Shown here: positions 20,100 to 31,900 of the stretch, piece after piece | Position numbering within the stretch: position 1 is the stretch's first letter | Layout: every line of letters starts with the position of its first letter | Assembly (NCBI RefSeq): GCF_008831285.2 | Contig: NC_045146.1 | Location: forward strand, 10,984,972-11,048,971 | Length of the DNA: 64,000 bases | Source: Nymphaea colorata | Lineage: Eukaryota; Streptophyta; Magnoliopsida; Nymphaeales; Nymphaeaceae | Direction: 5' to 3' | The notes under the pieces: generated by a model | What the model saw: the letters and a program-made list of their open reading frames with translations, nothing else | Databases searched by the model: none | Told to the model about the DNA's origin: nothing | Made by a program: the position numbers and the translations under genes

Positions 20100-23000
20100 T
20101 CCTTAACTTATCCAATGATGTGCTTATAGATTAGTCGTTAGTGAGTTTGAAATGTTTTTTTTGTTCTTTACATTCTTGGGTGGTAGGTGAAACTCTCCTG
20201 ATAATTGAAGAGGGTATGCAGAATTTCATACTTCTCTGGCAACTCTTACATTCCCTCCTTCGATACATTTTCTCTTGCAGTTTCATGATGTTATTTTGTG
20301 CTATAGGTGGTCCTGGCTGAACCTTTACTGGCATTATCTTTTTGACAATTTCTAGTTTTTTGCTGTTCAATTTATTGCAAGGCAGATGTAACTGCTGCCT
20401 TCTGAGGATGATGGCACATCATCTTTGACATGAAGCACATGAGATGCTAATGAAAATGAAATTGGTGACTCTTTGGAGATTGTGTAATCGTTGCATCATA
20501 CATCAAACTGGCTATATGAATACTATTCTAGTGGGAGCTATTGCTACTTCCTATGTGATCTTAGATGTAAAAATCAAACTACTAATGGGACATGATACCT
20601 GGATCATAAATGAGAGAAATAAATGTCATCTTCCCAAATATTTTCCTGTTTGATAAGAAGTCTCTATCTGATGGAATGCCAAGGTACTGCTACACAAGTT
20701 GCCTACCCAAAGAGGAAATAAAAGATGTGCACGACCCTCTCCCTGTTTATGATTTCAGATGTGCAGAGTGTTCGGGGCAATGCCATCCAGCCCATTCGTT
20801 CAGATGTGAAGAATCAGGTCTCCAAGGCAATGTTGTGCAGCCCATGAACGCTAATCAGTACACCTTGAAATGGAACGGAAAGGATTTCGAGGAGTATCTA
20901 ATGTGCGCACAGGCTTCAGTATCAAACGTATGTACTTCATTTTCGAACTCATGACAACTTATAGATATGAAAAAATAGGTGACCAACCAATTACAAAACA
21001 AACCTGTGACCATTTTTGGATCTCTTGACAACGTATACATTTTCGAACTGCCAAGCTGTTTGATTTATCAGTTCCGTGACTGTGAAAACAATTGGTATAT
21101 CGTTATCTAAGTAGCACCAAATTGTTTTCTGAGTATCTACTTCGGCTAGTTGTTTTCTGCAAACTCGTAAAACTGATATATGACCATTCTCAAAGCTTAC
21201 TTTCTCCTTGTGCAGAGAAAAATTAGAACTGAAGAATGCTGCACGGTGTGGTGGATATCCATCTGCTGCTTTATAATCAGCGTGTTATTAGACTGTAATA
21301 ACTCCTACGTAATATTATATACCGTAAGTCATCTCAAAGAAATTTAAATTGTTTAGTGTGTGGTTGGGACGTGTCAGCAGTACATCTAACGTTCAAACTT
21401 GGACTTAGTAATTCCAACTGAAATGCCTGCTACATGCATGTGAAGACAGCTATGAGCTTGAGAATACACATTCAATGCTGTACTAGAACATTTATGGCTA
21501 TTTTTGTAGTCAATAAGGATTAAAAGCAATGATAAATGGTAACGTGAGATGGATGATTTTTTCAATAACTGCCCATGCCTGTAAATTGGCCCTGCTTGAG
21601 TATCAGCATGACCAGTTCGTGGAGGCTGTAGGTTAAGCTGGGAATCTGGTGTCTGCTATTGATTATCTTTTCATTTCTGGTGCATCATCTCACCCATGAT
21701 TAGGTTATTCAAGCTAGATTCGGCATCCATGCAATTAACTGTTCTGGTACCACTCTGTGCAACTAAAGTTAGATGTTGTTGTAGGTAAAGAAGGTGAATT
21801 TGTAGAAGACCATGAAGCTACATGTAAATATGTGGCATACAAATTCATGAAGCTTACACAAAGGAGTGTTTTTATGGTACATAATTAGCGACACTGATTG
21901 GTTTGACAGGTGAAATCCAATGAAACGTTTCTCTTTTAGATATCAAAATCGGTAAGGGAAACTAAATTTGAGTTGTTACCAACAAGCAATGGCTTTTACT
22001 TTCATAGCGTTTGGGGAAAAAAAAAAAAGACATCCATTGACCTCTAGTTCCTTAAAACATACGATGTTCAATTTACGTGTTCGTCTCCTAATTTAACATG
22101 TACGCTGATAAACTGGTTCTGTGATGACCCTTCTGCGCCAGAAACCACCAGTGTTTTGAAGGGGCATTTCTTGATTTATGGCCATTACAGTTTATCAGTC
22201 AGTCATAAATTGATATCAATAGGTGGAACAAAGTAATTTCAGGTTCGTATGGCTTTCTTGAACTCTTTGCGTAAAGCACAGCCGTATGGAATGCCTGCAT
22301 ACATCTATTGGGAGGTTCTCACTTCTGGTCCTGCATGGCCAGATCAGTGGCCCGCTTGTGAAACTGACCGGTCACTTGGTTCTGGGACCAGCACCGCTGT
22401 ACATCAAGTTATGCAAAGTTGGTGTCATGTGATCTGATTGTATTGTAGCTCTCTTTTCATGCACCCATTGTTGTTTGAACCCCCTCACCAACTTGACATT
22501 TCGAATTCTACGCATGCGGCTAGAGTGTTCCTTTTTCCTTTTCCCTTTTCTACATTTTGATTAAGAAGAAGCAGGTTTACTGTTTGTTTATTTTCAAAGA
22601 AAGATGGGATTCTACAGAATGCTGGAATTAAATAGCGCTTGACCTCGAGTACTGGAACGCTATCCCATGAAAGTTCAGATTTGAGGCGGGGATTCCTAAG
22701 CCGTTTACCCTTTGCAGGGTAACCAGGAGCAAGATTTTGACTCAAAACCCTTAAATATGATACTAAACGTTCCAATTAAGGTCCCAAACCATACAAAGAT
22801 AATATGAAGGCCTTCCCCTTTCAGGTTGCACTTAGTACAGCCCAAATTCGTTAACTTACACTTGGTCGAGGTACCCAAGTAATTAGCATCCACTCGCAGT
22901 GCACTTGAATTCGACTAACGATTCTCTTCCGATCTACAGAAGAACCTTGATACACGGATTAATCTGCTAGTTTAGATCAAACGCCTTTGGTTATCATTAA

Positions 23001-23700
23001 AATTGCGAACAGCTTGTGGCTGTGAACGGCTGCTTCGTGCTTTCTGTATGAAGAATACCGAGAATTTATCAACCAAAACCAGAGTATTTGTGCGCTTCTA
23101 CTAGTTAATTCAATGGCTGAAATTAATCTGGCGGACTGCCATGAACTATCTGCCGTGTTTGCCATCACATGTTAAAGTGTAGAGTCGCTGATCTCCATTC
23201 ATGACCGTGGGTTCCTGTATTCTTTTCATGGAAATAGACATAAAAATTCAGGCGGTTTTTCATGACCATGTTTCCCTAAATCAACTTCTTTTCCATCTCT
23301 CTCTCTCTCTCTCTCTCGCTCGGTCGGTTTGAAATGGAGACAGTACAGAGTTTAACACTAAAGATGCGTGAAACCACTCAGAACTACATCTGATATTAGT
23401 ACAGCATATTCACAATCAACACATTCAGATATAATACACGTTAGCTGTTTGCGAATCAGACCGGCTGGCGAAAAAGACATGGACCCATACAAGTGGAGAA
23501 AAGAAAAGGAAAGGAGAGGGACCACCTACATTACACAGTACACACCCAAGCACATGCTGCTATGCTAACCCCCAGACAAAAGACCTGACCGAAAAACATG
23601 CCGATCTTGAGCTGCCCCAACTTCTTCGACAATGGGCAGACGTGAGCTAGCGAGTATAACCAATTAGAGGGAAAATAAGGAAATAATTTACGTAAGAATG
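20100..23700. other. Intergenic stretch between the zinc-finger gene and MAP70, no gene recognised
   Basis: Short frames at 20610-20954 (114 codons, cysteine-rich) and 22249-22437 have no family resemblance I can name. Several T-rich tracts before AG (for example before 20760) could be splice sites of a noncoding or small-protein transcript. A (CT)n tract lies at 23296-23317. Part of the right-hand end should be the 3' UTR of MAP70, on the minus strand. Confidence 0.4.
23296..23317. repeat. (CT)n microsatellite
   Basis: Uninterrupted CT dinucleotides, about 11 units, downstream of the likely MAP70 stop codon. Confidence 0.85.
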
Positions 23701-23731
23701 AAAGAGAACCATACCGGCCTATGCTGATTTG

Positions 23732-26700
23732 TTATGAATTTCGCATGCTCCTGCAAGGAAAGCAACAGGTTTTAAATAGTTGTTACATGAGAAACCAAGA
23801 GGCAGAAGATGAAAATAAGGAAGCAGCATTACCAGCACACTTACGGAAAAAATAAATAAAGCACAATCGCTGTGCAATAATTCCCTGATGAAACTACACC
23901 AATGTTTCCATAGTTGGAACAAAAAAACTTGGTGAATTGGTCAACAAACACATTATACAGTACTAAAAAATATTTATAAAAAAAACCTAAATTTTTGGAA
24001 TACACATAAAGATGAAACACTGTTAAAAAAATGCAACCAAGTGCTTTAATGATGAATCAGAAAGGTCCGCTTAGTGGCTATGTGGGTGGTAAAAACACCA
24101 TTTTGCCCATAAAGCATGAAGTACAAAAACAAAAGAAATGATCAAGTTTTTATGTGAGACAAGAAAAAATATATTGTAACTTTTTTTATTTACTTTGCAA
24201 ATAGATGAAGAGATGATGAATCAAGTGTTATTGAATTCATACAAAGGTTGCCAAAGTTGAAGAAAAAGCAAAGAACATGATAATCCAAAACAATAAAATA
24301 GGAAACTCATGGCGAGGGCCTTGGTCATTTTGACTCATACGACTACCTTGGCTTTAAAATAACCAAGTTTAAACTGATGAACATGTACCTTGATTAATGA
24401 TAAAGTTAAATTGTACTTATAACAATATTAACTCAGGTGGGCTTTTAATTATTGTCAAATCTTCCAGTTACTATATAGACAGGAAACGGAAGAAGGAAGC
24501 ATGACTGTTTAATAATGCAAAAGGACCATGTTGATTGCCATCATGGACATGCAACCAAGGGCTACTAGACGCCTTGCAACTGTTGGAAAATCAAGGAATA
24601 ATAGGTCTCTAACTCAATCGAATAAATTGGCATAGAAATATGTGATGTAAATTTGCACTTTAACTGGTCATCATATTTGAAGTTAAAAACATACCAAGAC
24701 AACAGCTTCCACCTAGCCAATGGGTGGTATCCTAAACACCTAGGCTAAGGTGTTTTAGGCAATCCAAATAAAATCCTTCTTTTGATTTTTAACCTTAGAA
24801 ACTTGAACTGTTTTATTTATTCCATCTTCTAGTACATCGATAAAGGTGGAGCTTTTCCAAAACCCCTAATTTTAAAGTTTCCCCACAGTTTCCTTTTCTT
24901 CCTCTCTTATCTTCTTCCCTTCCTTTTTCTCTATTCATAAGTCACATAGGGTCGGGTACGAGTATGGGTTCAGGTAGTGGGTACGGCAATTTTAGAAACT
25001 CTGGGTACAGGGGTACGGGTAAAAAATATGTATGAACACGATATATATATACACACACACACATTTAAAACAAAATTCATACTCCATACATCGTAAAGGC
25101 AATGTTTAAAACTTGAAACAAAATAAAAAATTGTGGTTTGGATCAGTTCCAACCCAAAACTCATCCAAACGTACCAATGCTGTACCCACATACCAGTACT
25201 GCCATACTGGCACTGGTACTTGGCCAAAATTTTCGTACCTATGTGACTTAGCTCCATTCAGTAGAACTACCTAGGCCTCAGACCAGGCACCACCTAGACT
25301 CTACCAGCACCTTTGTATGGGGCTGCCACCCAAGAATGCCTAGCACGTTAAACCATGTGATGATGGAGAATTTCCTATCCAGTTCAACAACGTGATAATG
25401 GAAGGAAGAAACAAAGCTTTCCAGCAACAACTTCAGTTGCAGATCTGCAAGAAACTTCCCCTCCAGTAGTACTAAGTTCCTATAGGTCTTGTTTCAGATA
25501 TTCTAAAACATCAACTTTTAAACACAATCTTTTACCCCATAGAAAGAGAACTTAAAATTGTTGGAAATTATATATTAAATTATTAAACCATGAATCTAAT
25601 AAATTATTTAAAATGGTTCTACCAGATAAATGACCTTGACGTTTGCGACAACACAGTAGTAGACAAAGGATGTACCAGGAAAAGAAAAAAGAAAAAAAAA
25701 GGCAGATGAAGCCACAAGGAGAAAAAAAAGAAAAAATCGATTGAACTAAATTGACCGAAGATTCGTTATTTATTAAAGCTTTTCAAGCAAAAATCAGAAC
25801 ATTTTTTCTTCTTCATTCCTCTTAAATGTCAAGTCCAAAGCTTCTGACATGGAAAGAAAAAGGAATGCTGAAATGAAGAAAGCAAGCAAGAATAACCAAA
25901 ACCAAAAATGGCCCAGGAAATTCAAGACCAGCAAAGTTGCAGGTGAAAAGTGTCTTCATTAACTCAACTCCTAAAATATCATCATGCCCATATCCTGCCA
26001 ACTGTAGACAGCTCAGGCAGACAGGATAGAGACCCAGACCACTTTTACCTGCTTTAATGGAAAGAAAACAATAGGCCTGAGGTCTAGTTGTGGATTGATT
26101 TGGTCAGGTGGTTGCATCAATCACTAGAAATCAATTAGGGTCCCTTTTCTTGGCTAGCATTAATTGACTGAAAGATTTTTAGAGGTCTGTAGCATGTCCT
26201 GCATCGTGGTTCCAGAGACTCAGATGACCTAAACTAGCAGTTCACTTCAAGTTTAAATGCTTGATTCTCATGCCAAAGTTAAGAGTTTAGAACTGAGTAC
26301 CCACATTCCACCAAATGAAGAAATAGAAAAAGGAAATATTAATAAAAAGTGGCGAGCTTCAAATGTATAAAAACACTGAGGCTGAAACATGAAAAGCTTT
26401 TGAACAGAATGAAGAGGACAGAAACATAAAAGACTTGTGGAGTCAAATCCTTGGTTCAATACTTCAGTTAGAATCGACTATAAGTCATAACAGTATCTTT
26501 TATTGTACCATTTGGTAAAAAAATAACACAATGATACACTCAGTATTTTATCTCAAGAAAAAAAAAAAACTGCATTTTCAAAAGGCCATGTTTTTCAACT
26601 GGTTCTCTGCATCTTAATGTTTTGCCTAGCTACTATCAAAATCCAGGTGCTTAACTAGAAAACTTTTACACACTAAAATTATTAATGGTTTGGGGATATC

Positions 26701-29197
26701 TGTGGAATTCTATTGGTTAAAACTTCTTATTTTGATTGAAAAAAATGAGTGCTTCATCAGAGTAAAATCCTTCATACATTTAAGCAAAGTGAGCTGTACC
26801 TTCCATGAAGCAGCTGAGAGCTCACTACAGGCCCCTTAGAACTACTACTAAAGCGCCGTGCCCTCAAGTCACGTTCCTTATCAACTCTCATTGCAGCTAC
26901 TTCCTTTTCCATTGCAGCTACTTCTCTTCGCATTTTCTTGGCCTCAACTTCCATGGCCTTTGTCAGAGTCTCCACCTTTTTAGCTAACATCTATTTAGAT
27001 TGTGACCAGAAAAGAAAAAAGAAATCAACATCAAGCAAAAGAAGGTATATCAGAGAAAAAAAAGGTATAAGTATGATTAATAGAACAAAGGAATAACCTC
27101 AATCGCATCATCCTTGTCTTTGAGACTTTGATCCTTCTCATGAGCAGCCTTCCTCAAAGTTATGACCTCCTTTTGCAGCATATCATACAGCAACCCTGAT
27201 ACATATTCATCAGTATCTGCTTTTTCAGTCTCAATCGGTTTACCATCTGCATTGTCCTTCCATGCAGTATTATGCACCTCATTATCTCTACCTCCATCTA
27301 CCTTGTTAACTGAAGAATTGGACCCTATACCATTGGTGAAAACCTTGGCTTGTTCCAATGACCGATTAGCTCCATCAAAAGACCTTGAAGAGTTCCTAGC
27401 ATTCTTCAGTATAGTGCTAACGCTGTTTGAAGTTGCAGACCCATGTTGACGTGTTGGGGTTCTCCTTGATGAAAAACCATTTGAAGATGTTCTTGACAAA
27501 TTTTCAGCTCCACCAAGGGACTGTCTTCGAGATGGTCCATTACTTGCACTTCTTCTATCAGAGGACATGCGTGCATTACTATTTGATTGTCCTCTCAGGC
27601 CTTCTTCCAAAACTTTGAGTCGCAACAGATATTTCTCCTTAATAATCAACATAGAAGAGAAAATAAAGTAAACAAGAAGTACATCCAGCAGAGGGTGTAA
27701 ATGATACATGGTTTAAGAACAAATGCAACCTTCAGCTGTGCTTCAGATTTTGCAGTTCTTTCAACTACAGCGAGTTTCTCTCGAAGCTGCTGCATTTCCC
27801 CCTAAAGGCAATAAATGAACTTATCATTCATTTGAGAAGAAAGTGGATATAGATGAATTGTCTAACGATTCTAACCTACAATAACTCTTATCTAGGAGAA
27901 AAAAAGAAGCCTTAGAAAGGTAAGGTTTTGACCTGCATAAATCTCCTTTCTTCAAGCCATTGTTTCACAGGCATTACTTTGTCATTGGCATCTTTCCATT
28001 CATTTGCAACTACCACTGCTACACGATTTGCTGTAACCTTTGCGCGTGCTAATTCCCGATCAAGAGTTTTCCTTTCTTCCTAAAGTATAAAAAAGAAAGG
28101 CAGCTGTTTATATCATAATGACAAGGATGTTTCAATTGCATAACATTTCAAATTTTCAAGGGTTATAACGTGACATCCTTACATTCATCTCTTGCACTTT
28201 TCGTTGGTAATCACGCACAGCATTTGCAGCTGCACCACCAGCAAGAACAGCCTCTTCAAGCTCTCGAACAGTTTGACTCAATTTTTCGACCTCCGAGACC
28301 TTCTGCCGGTGCATTTTGTCCAGAATCTTGTTTTCTTCCTGAACGATAGGGGTAAACAACATGGACCAAAGGGTCAATTACAAATTGGGTTCTAAGGAAA
28401 GCAGGGAGTTAATATCTATGCATCAAAGAAGGTCCGATAAGTACCTGACAGATCTCAATCTGTTTCATCAGCTCTTGGTTTTTGTTTTGCAGATCATCAA
28501 CTAAAGAGGCTTTTGCCAATGCTAATTGGACAGTTCTCTCTGCTTCGAGCAAAGCTGCTTCTTTTGATTTGGTAAGTCGATCAAGTGCCCTATTATCATC
28601 CTGCAGCTTGGCAGCCTGGAAAGAAGTAGTCAAATGAGGACACCAAAACAGTATCATTTATGTGTGTTAGACTGACAAGCCAGAAAAATTTGACACAAGC
28701 CTAACACACCTCCAGTCTAGCAAGCTTAAGCTCTGCTTCTAGTGGTGTAATAATGGCCTCTATTGGAGGCATTTCATCATCCTTCTGAGCTGCATGGACT
28801 CTTCGAAGGGTTGCTTCTGCTGCAAACTGTGCTGCTAATGCAGCCTTCTTCTCATCATTTATCTTCTTGATCTCAAGATTCTTCAAGAAATAAATGTGAA
28901 TTGTTTACATGTAGATAAGCTGAAATATTTGCCCAAATATTTAAACAACCAAACTTCTTCAAGAAACAAACTGAAATCAAAGATTACTTTGTTTTCCAGA
29001 AGAGCTTCGGTTGTCTTCAGCTTGTCCTCCACTTTTTTTAGTTCATCTGTAAGCTGAGCCAAACACAGGAAGACAGTATGGTAAATGTGGCTTGTAATCA
29101 AAGTAAAAGGTGATAAAATGATTCAAAAGTCAGAAAAGGAAATTTTGCAATACAAATTACCTACATGAAATTATCAAAACTTTATCTTCACCAAAGA

Positions 29198-29283
<86 letters not shown>

Positions 29284-29294
29284 TGTATGTATGC

Positions 29295-29331
<37 letters not shown>

Positions 29332-31433
29332 AAGAAAATTAATAGAATAAGAACATATTCTGCTTGTAAGGTTAAAGAAAAGCAATTTCCCCCATCTTAA
29401 AAAAGCATTTTGATTTGTTCACTCATAGATAATCAATTATCATCTCACATGCCTCCCTTCCAAAAGTTAATGGTAATGAAAAATTCAAATTTCAAGCAAG
29501 TAGATAATAGTTGAAATAGAGAAAAAAACGTGTCTGCAACTAAAATGTTCTGTCTGATCCTAAACCAAGATTTTTTAGTCAGTCAAGAAGTCAATTGACA
29601 AGGGTGAGGAGGTTTCTCTGATGGATTACAATTTAATATTCCACAAAAAACAGTAGATATATATTAGTCATTTTCCAACAGTCGAGATATTTAATTTAAC
29701 AAGTACTTCTGCAATTCTATTCTCTATAAACTGATAACATCACCAAAAAGCAATAATCATAATAAAGATGACTACAAGAATAGTTGGCAATTGCAATAAA
29801 CAGTGGCAGCAATGTATCAATCATCACCATAATAAAAATAGTTGTGACTTGGAATAATAAGACAACATACTTCTTCAACAGCCTTTTCCCTTAAGCGCTC
29901 TGATAATCTTAATGCCTTGATCTCTGCTTGGGCTTCTCCCAGCTCTCTATCTTTATCTGCAGAAAAAAGGCCAAAACAGCAACCGATATCAAGTGCAAAG
30001 TACCCATGAAGACATGGCACTTATGATCATGTCAATATTTCAAAACAACGATAAACTATGAACGTAACAGCGAAAAGTAACTAACATTCATTACCAAGAG
30101 CGACTGCAGAAATTTGGACTAACTTCATGACCTTAATGTGGCAACCTCATATAACATTAGTGAAACCAGATACAAACCAGAAGCTGAAATTTGAAAACCA
30201 AGGGGCCTTAGCCAGTGCAAGTTGTCTAAAATGTGCAGAAACCGACAAGCAAAATCCACGAAAGATCAATCCCATAAGACAATCAGACTTCCTAAAGTAA
30301 CGTTTATTGCTTAGATAAGAAAACAAGATACGAACAGAATGCACCTTAAACACAGAAATACCGTATCCCAAATAATGAAAAGAAGCCAACCAAAAGCTGA
30401 CTAACAATAACTGCTTTCCAAGTTCCAACATGCCCAGAACATTACACAAACGTTATCCTTCCTAAGCTCATCTATCCACAGTAGTACACGAATATACGAC
30501 TATAGGCAAAAAGGAAAAGATATATAGCACAACCTAGACACACTTGAAACCCTTCTCTCACATACACACAACCGACGACTAAATCATGAGTCATGAAGCC
30601 ATTTTCTTTCCAATCTCAGCGCCACCACAACTAAATTTTAGAAAGACACAAGAACAGCAGAACACATTTTCCTAACAGGAAAATAAAAAATACAGGAAAT
30701 AGGAATGCCTAGAGATATCAAGAAAATGGGAGGGATATAAACTCTTAAACCACCAAAAATAGAAATAATTGACCAAAAATATCCATGAAAATCATGAAAC
30801 CAAAAATTTCGGACTATAAATAGAAAAAACAAAAGCAAACACGATTCGGACCAAAAAATAGCAAAACCCTTCCCAGTGAGAGTGGGAAGAAATTAGAATG
30901 CAAACTACTGGAACTGGACTCTCTCAGTCAAAACTATTACTCAACGAGTTGATTATAGAAACCCTAGAATGCCGCTATTGAACCACAGTGAACTTCTTCA
31001 AACGGTAAAACAGTCAGCATTTCTACAAAGAAAAGACCCCCAACACGATGCGACCAGAAAGTACGGAGAGGGCGCTGAGGAAGCGAATCTAAGAAAATGA
31101 CAGCACATAATGTGACCAGGAGAGCTCAAAATAAATGCCTCAGAAGAAGAACAAAAGTGGGGGGGAAATATGGAACGACATAGGTGTGAACTGTGAAGCA
31201 ACAACAAGAACCAACACCGCACCTCTAACTTCATTCTCGAGCCGATTGAGCTCCACCTTCACCGGATCCGAACCGTGCAAGAGATTGATGAAGTCATCCG
31301 TCTCCGAGCCGGATCGCAGGTGCTGATTCTTCCTCTTGCTCCTGCTATCGCCCTTGAAAGACGCAGAAACCCCCAGAAACGGCTTCGGCGTCTCGAAACC
31401 CAGATCATCCCCACCGTTCTGTAAATCCGCCAT
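23732..31433 (-). CDS. MAP70: Microtubule-associated protein MAP70, 11 coding exons, about 609 aa
   Basis: MAP70 is a plant-specific coiled-coil protein that binds cortical microtubules and helps pattern secondary walls. Coding exons, in order: 31223-31433, 29871-29956, 28988-29053, 28710-28880, 28445-28615, 28183-28338, 27933-28079, 27730-27801, 27098-27637, 26800-26990 and probably 23732-23750. All have AG/GT borders, and every join keeps frame. Exon 1 has the family's LLHGSDPVKVELNRLENEVR. Later exons hold long heptad coiled coil (EIKALRLSERLREKAVEE, NDEKKAALAAQFAAEATLRR, LQNKNQELMKQIEICQ, AGGAAANAVRDYQRK). Exon 9 (180 codons) is the serine-rich region with NGPSRRQSLGGAENL. Exon 10 starts MLAKKVETLTKAMEVEAKKM. 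Length is near the 622 aa of Arabidopsis MAP70-1. No stop or frameshift was found. The last exon (R-SMRNS, after a 3-kb intron) is the weakest part; without it, reading through exon 10 gives a stop at 26772. Confidence 0.93.
24938..25250. mobile_element. Short inverted-repeat DNA transposon (MITE-like), 313 bp
   Basis: The ends are the inverted repeat TAAGTCACATAGG / CCTATGTGACTTA. The subterminal parts are rich in GGGTAC and GTACC words, like those of the decayed hAT element starting near 61355. No clear 8-bp target duplication is seen (TCTATTCA versus GCTCCATT). It sits in the long final intron of MAP70. Confidence 0.6.
29204..29327. repeat. Compound microsatellite (AT)n(GTAT)n(GT)n
   Basis: About 50 bp of AT, then GTAT tetranucleotides, then about 13 GT dinucleotides, inside the intron between MAP70 exons 2 and 3. 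It is likely length-variable. Confidence 0.92.
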
Positions 31434-31900
31434 AGAGAAACGCTCGCGGAACTCTAAGCAAACCCCAGAATCCCTGAAAGCTAACCTAGATCATCAACGC
31501 TGGGTAACAGGAAACCAAATCGCAAACAAATCTCAGCCACAGGAACGACGCTGGATCGTCCAGGGCCCAAGAACCGCCGCCTGCAAAGCCTCGACTCAGA
31601 AACCCGCGCGAAATCTGAAACCTCGACAAATTCGGACACTTCACCAAAAGCAAACCCTAGAAGGGCCTAGAGGGTCACACGGAGAGAAGGGAGACGGCGA
31701 AGAATCCAGCTACCGGAATCCACATTGGCGGAGAAATCGGAAATCCTAGATAAAGGTTTCCCGGCTCGGAGGAGAAACGTAGAACAAAAATGAAGATGGG
31801 GGGAACGCAGATCCTTTTTTTTTTCTATATATTTTTATTTCGTATCTTCGTGTTGCCCCCAGCAGTCTAGTGACAAGGAAAGAAACGAGAGAAATAGGAG
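31434..31900 (-). promoter_or_regulatory. 5' UTR and probable promoter of MAP70
   Basis: The sequence upstream of the MAP70 start codon (31431-31433) is clearly richer in G+C than its surroundings for about 300 bp and then turns AT-rich at 31810, as in many plant promoters. No single TATA box stands out. Open frames on the opposite strand here are not supported by any family resemblance. Confidence 0.4.

Noticed and set aside
20610-20954. Cysteine-rich 114-codon frame as a small secreted protein gene
   Set aside because: No signal peptide, irregular cysteine spacing, and a possible splice acceptor in its middle. Could be part of a noncoding transcript, but not supportable as a gene.
24938-25250. 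8-bp target duplication for the MITE
   Set aside because: Flanks TCTATTCA and GCTCCATT share only a few bases. I did not force shifted borders to create a match.
29204-29327. Possible telomere-like or satellite array
   Set aside because: Only AT, GTAT and GT simple repeats; a compound intronic microsatellite.
31336-31749. Plus-strand 137-codon frame overlapping MAP70 exon 1
   Set aside because: It opposes the clearly conserved MAP70 exon 1 and its GC-rich leader; no domain.
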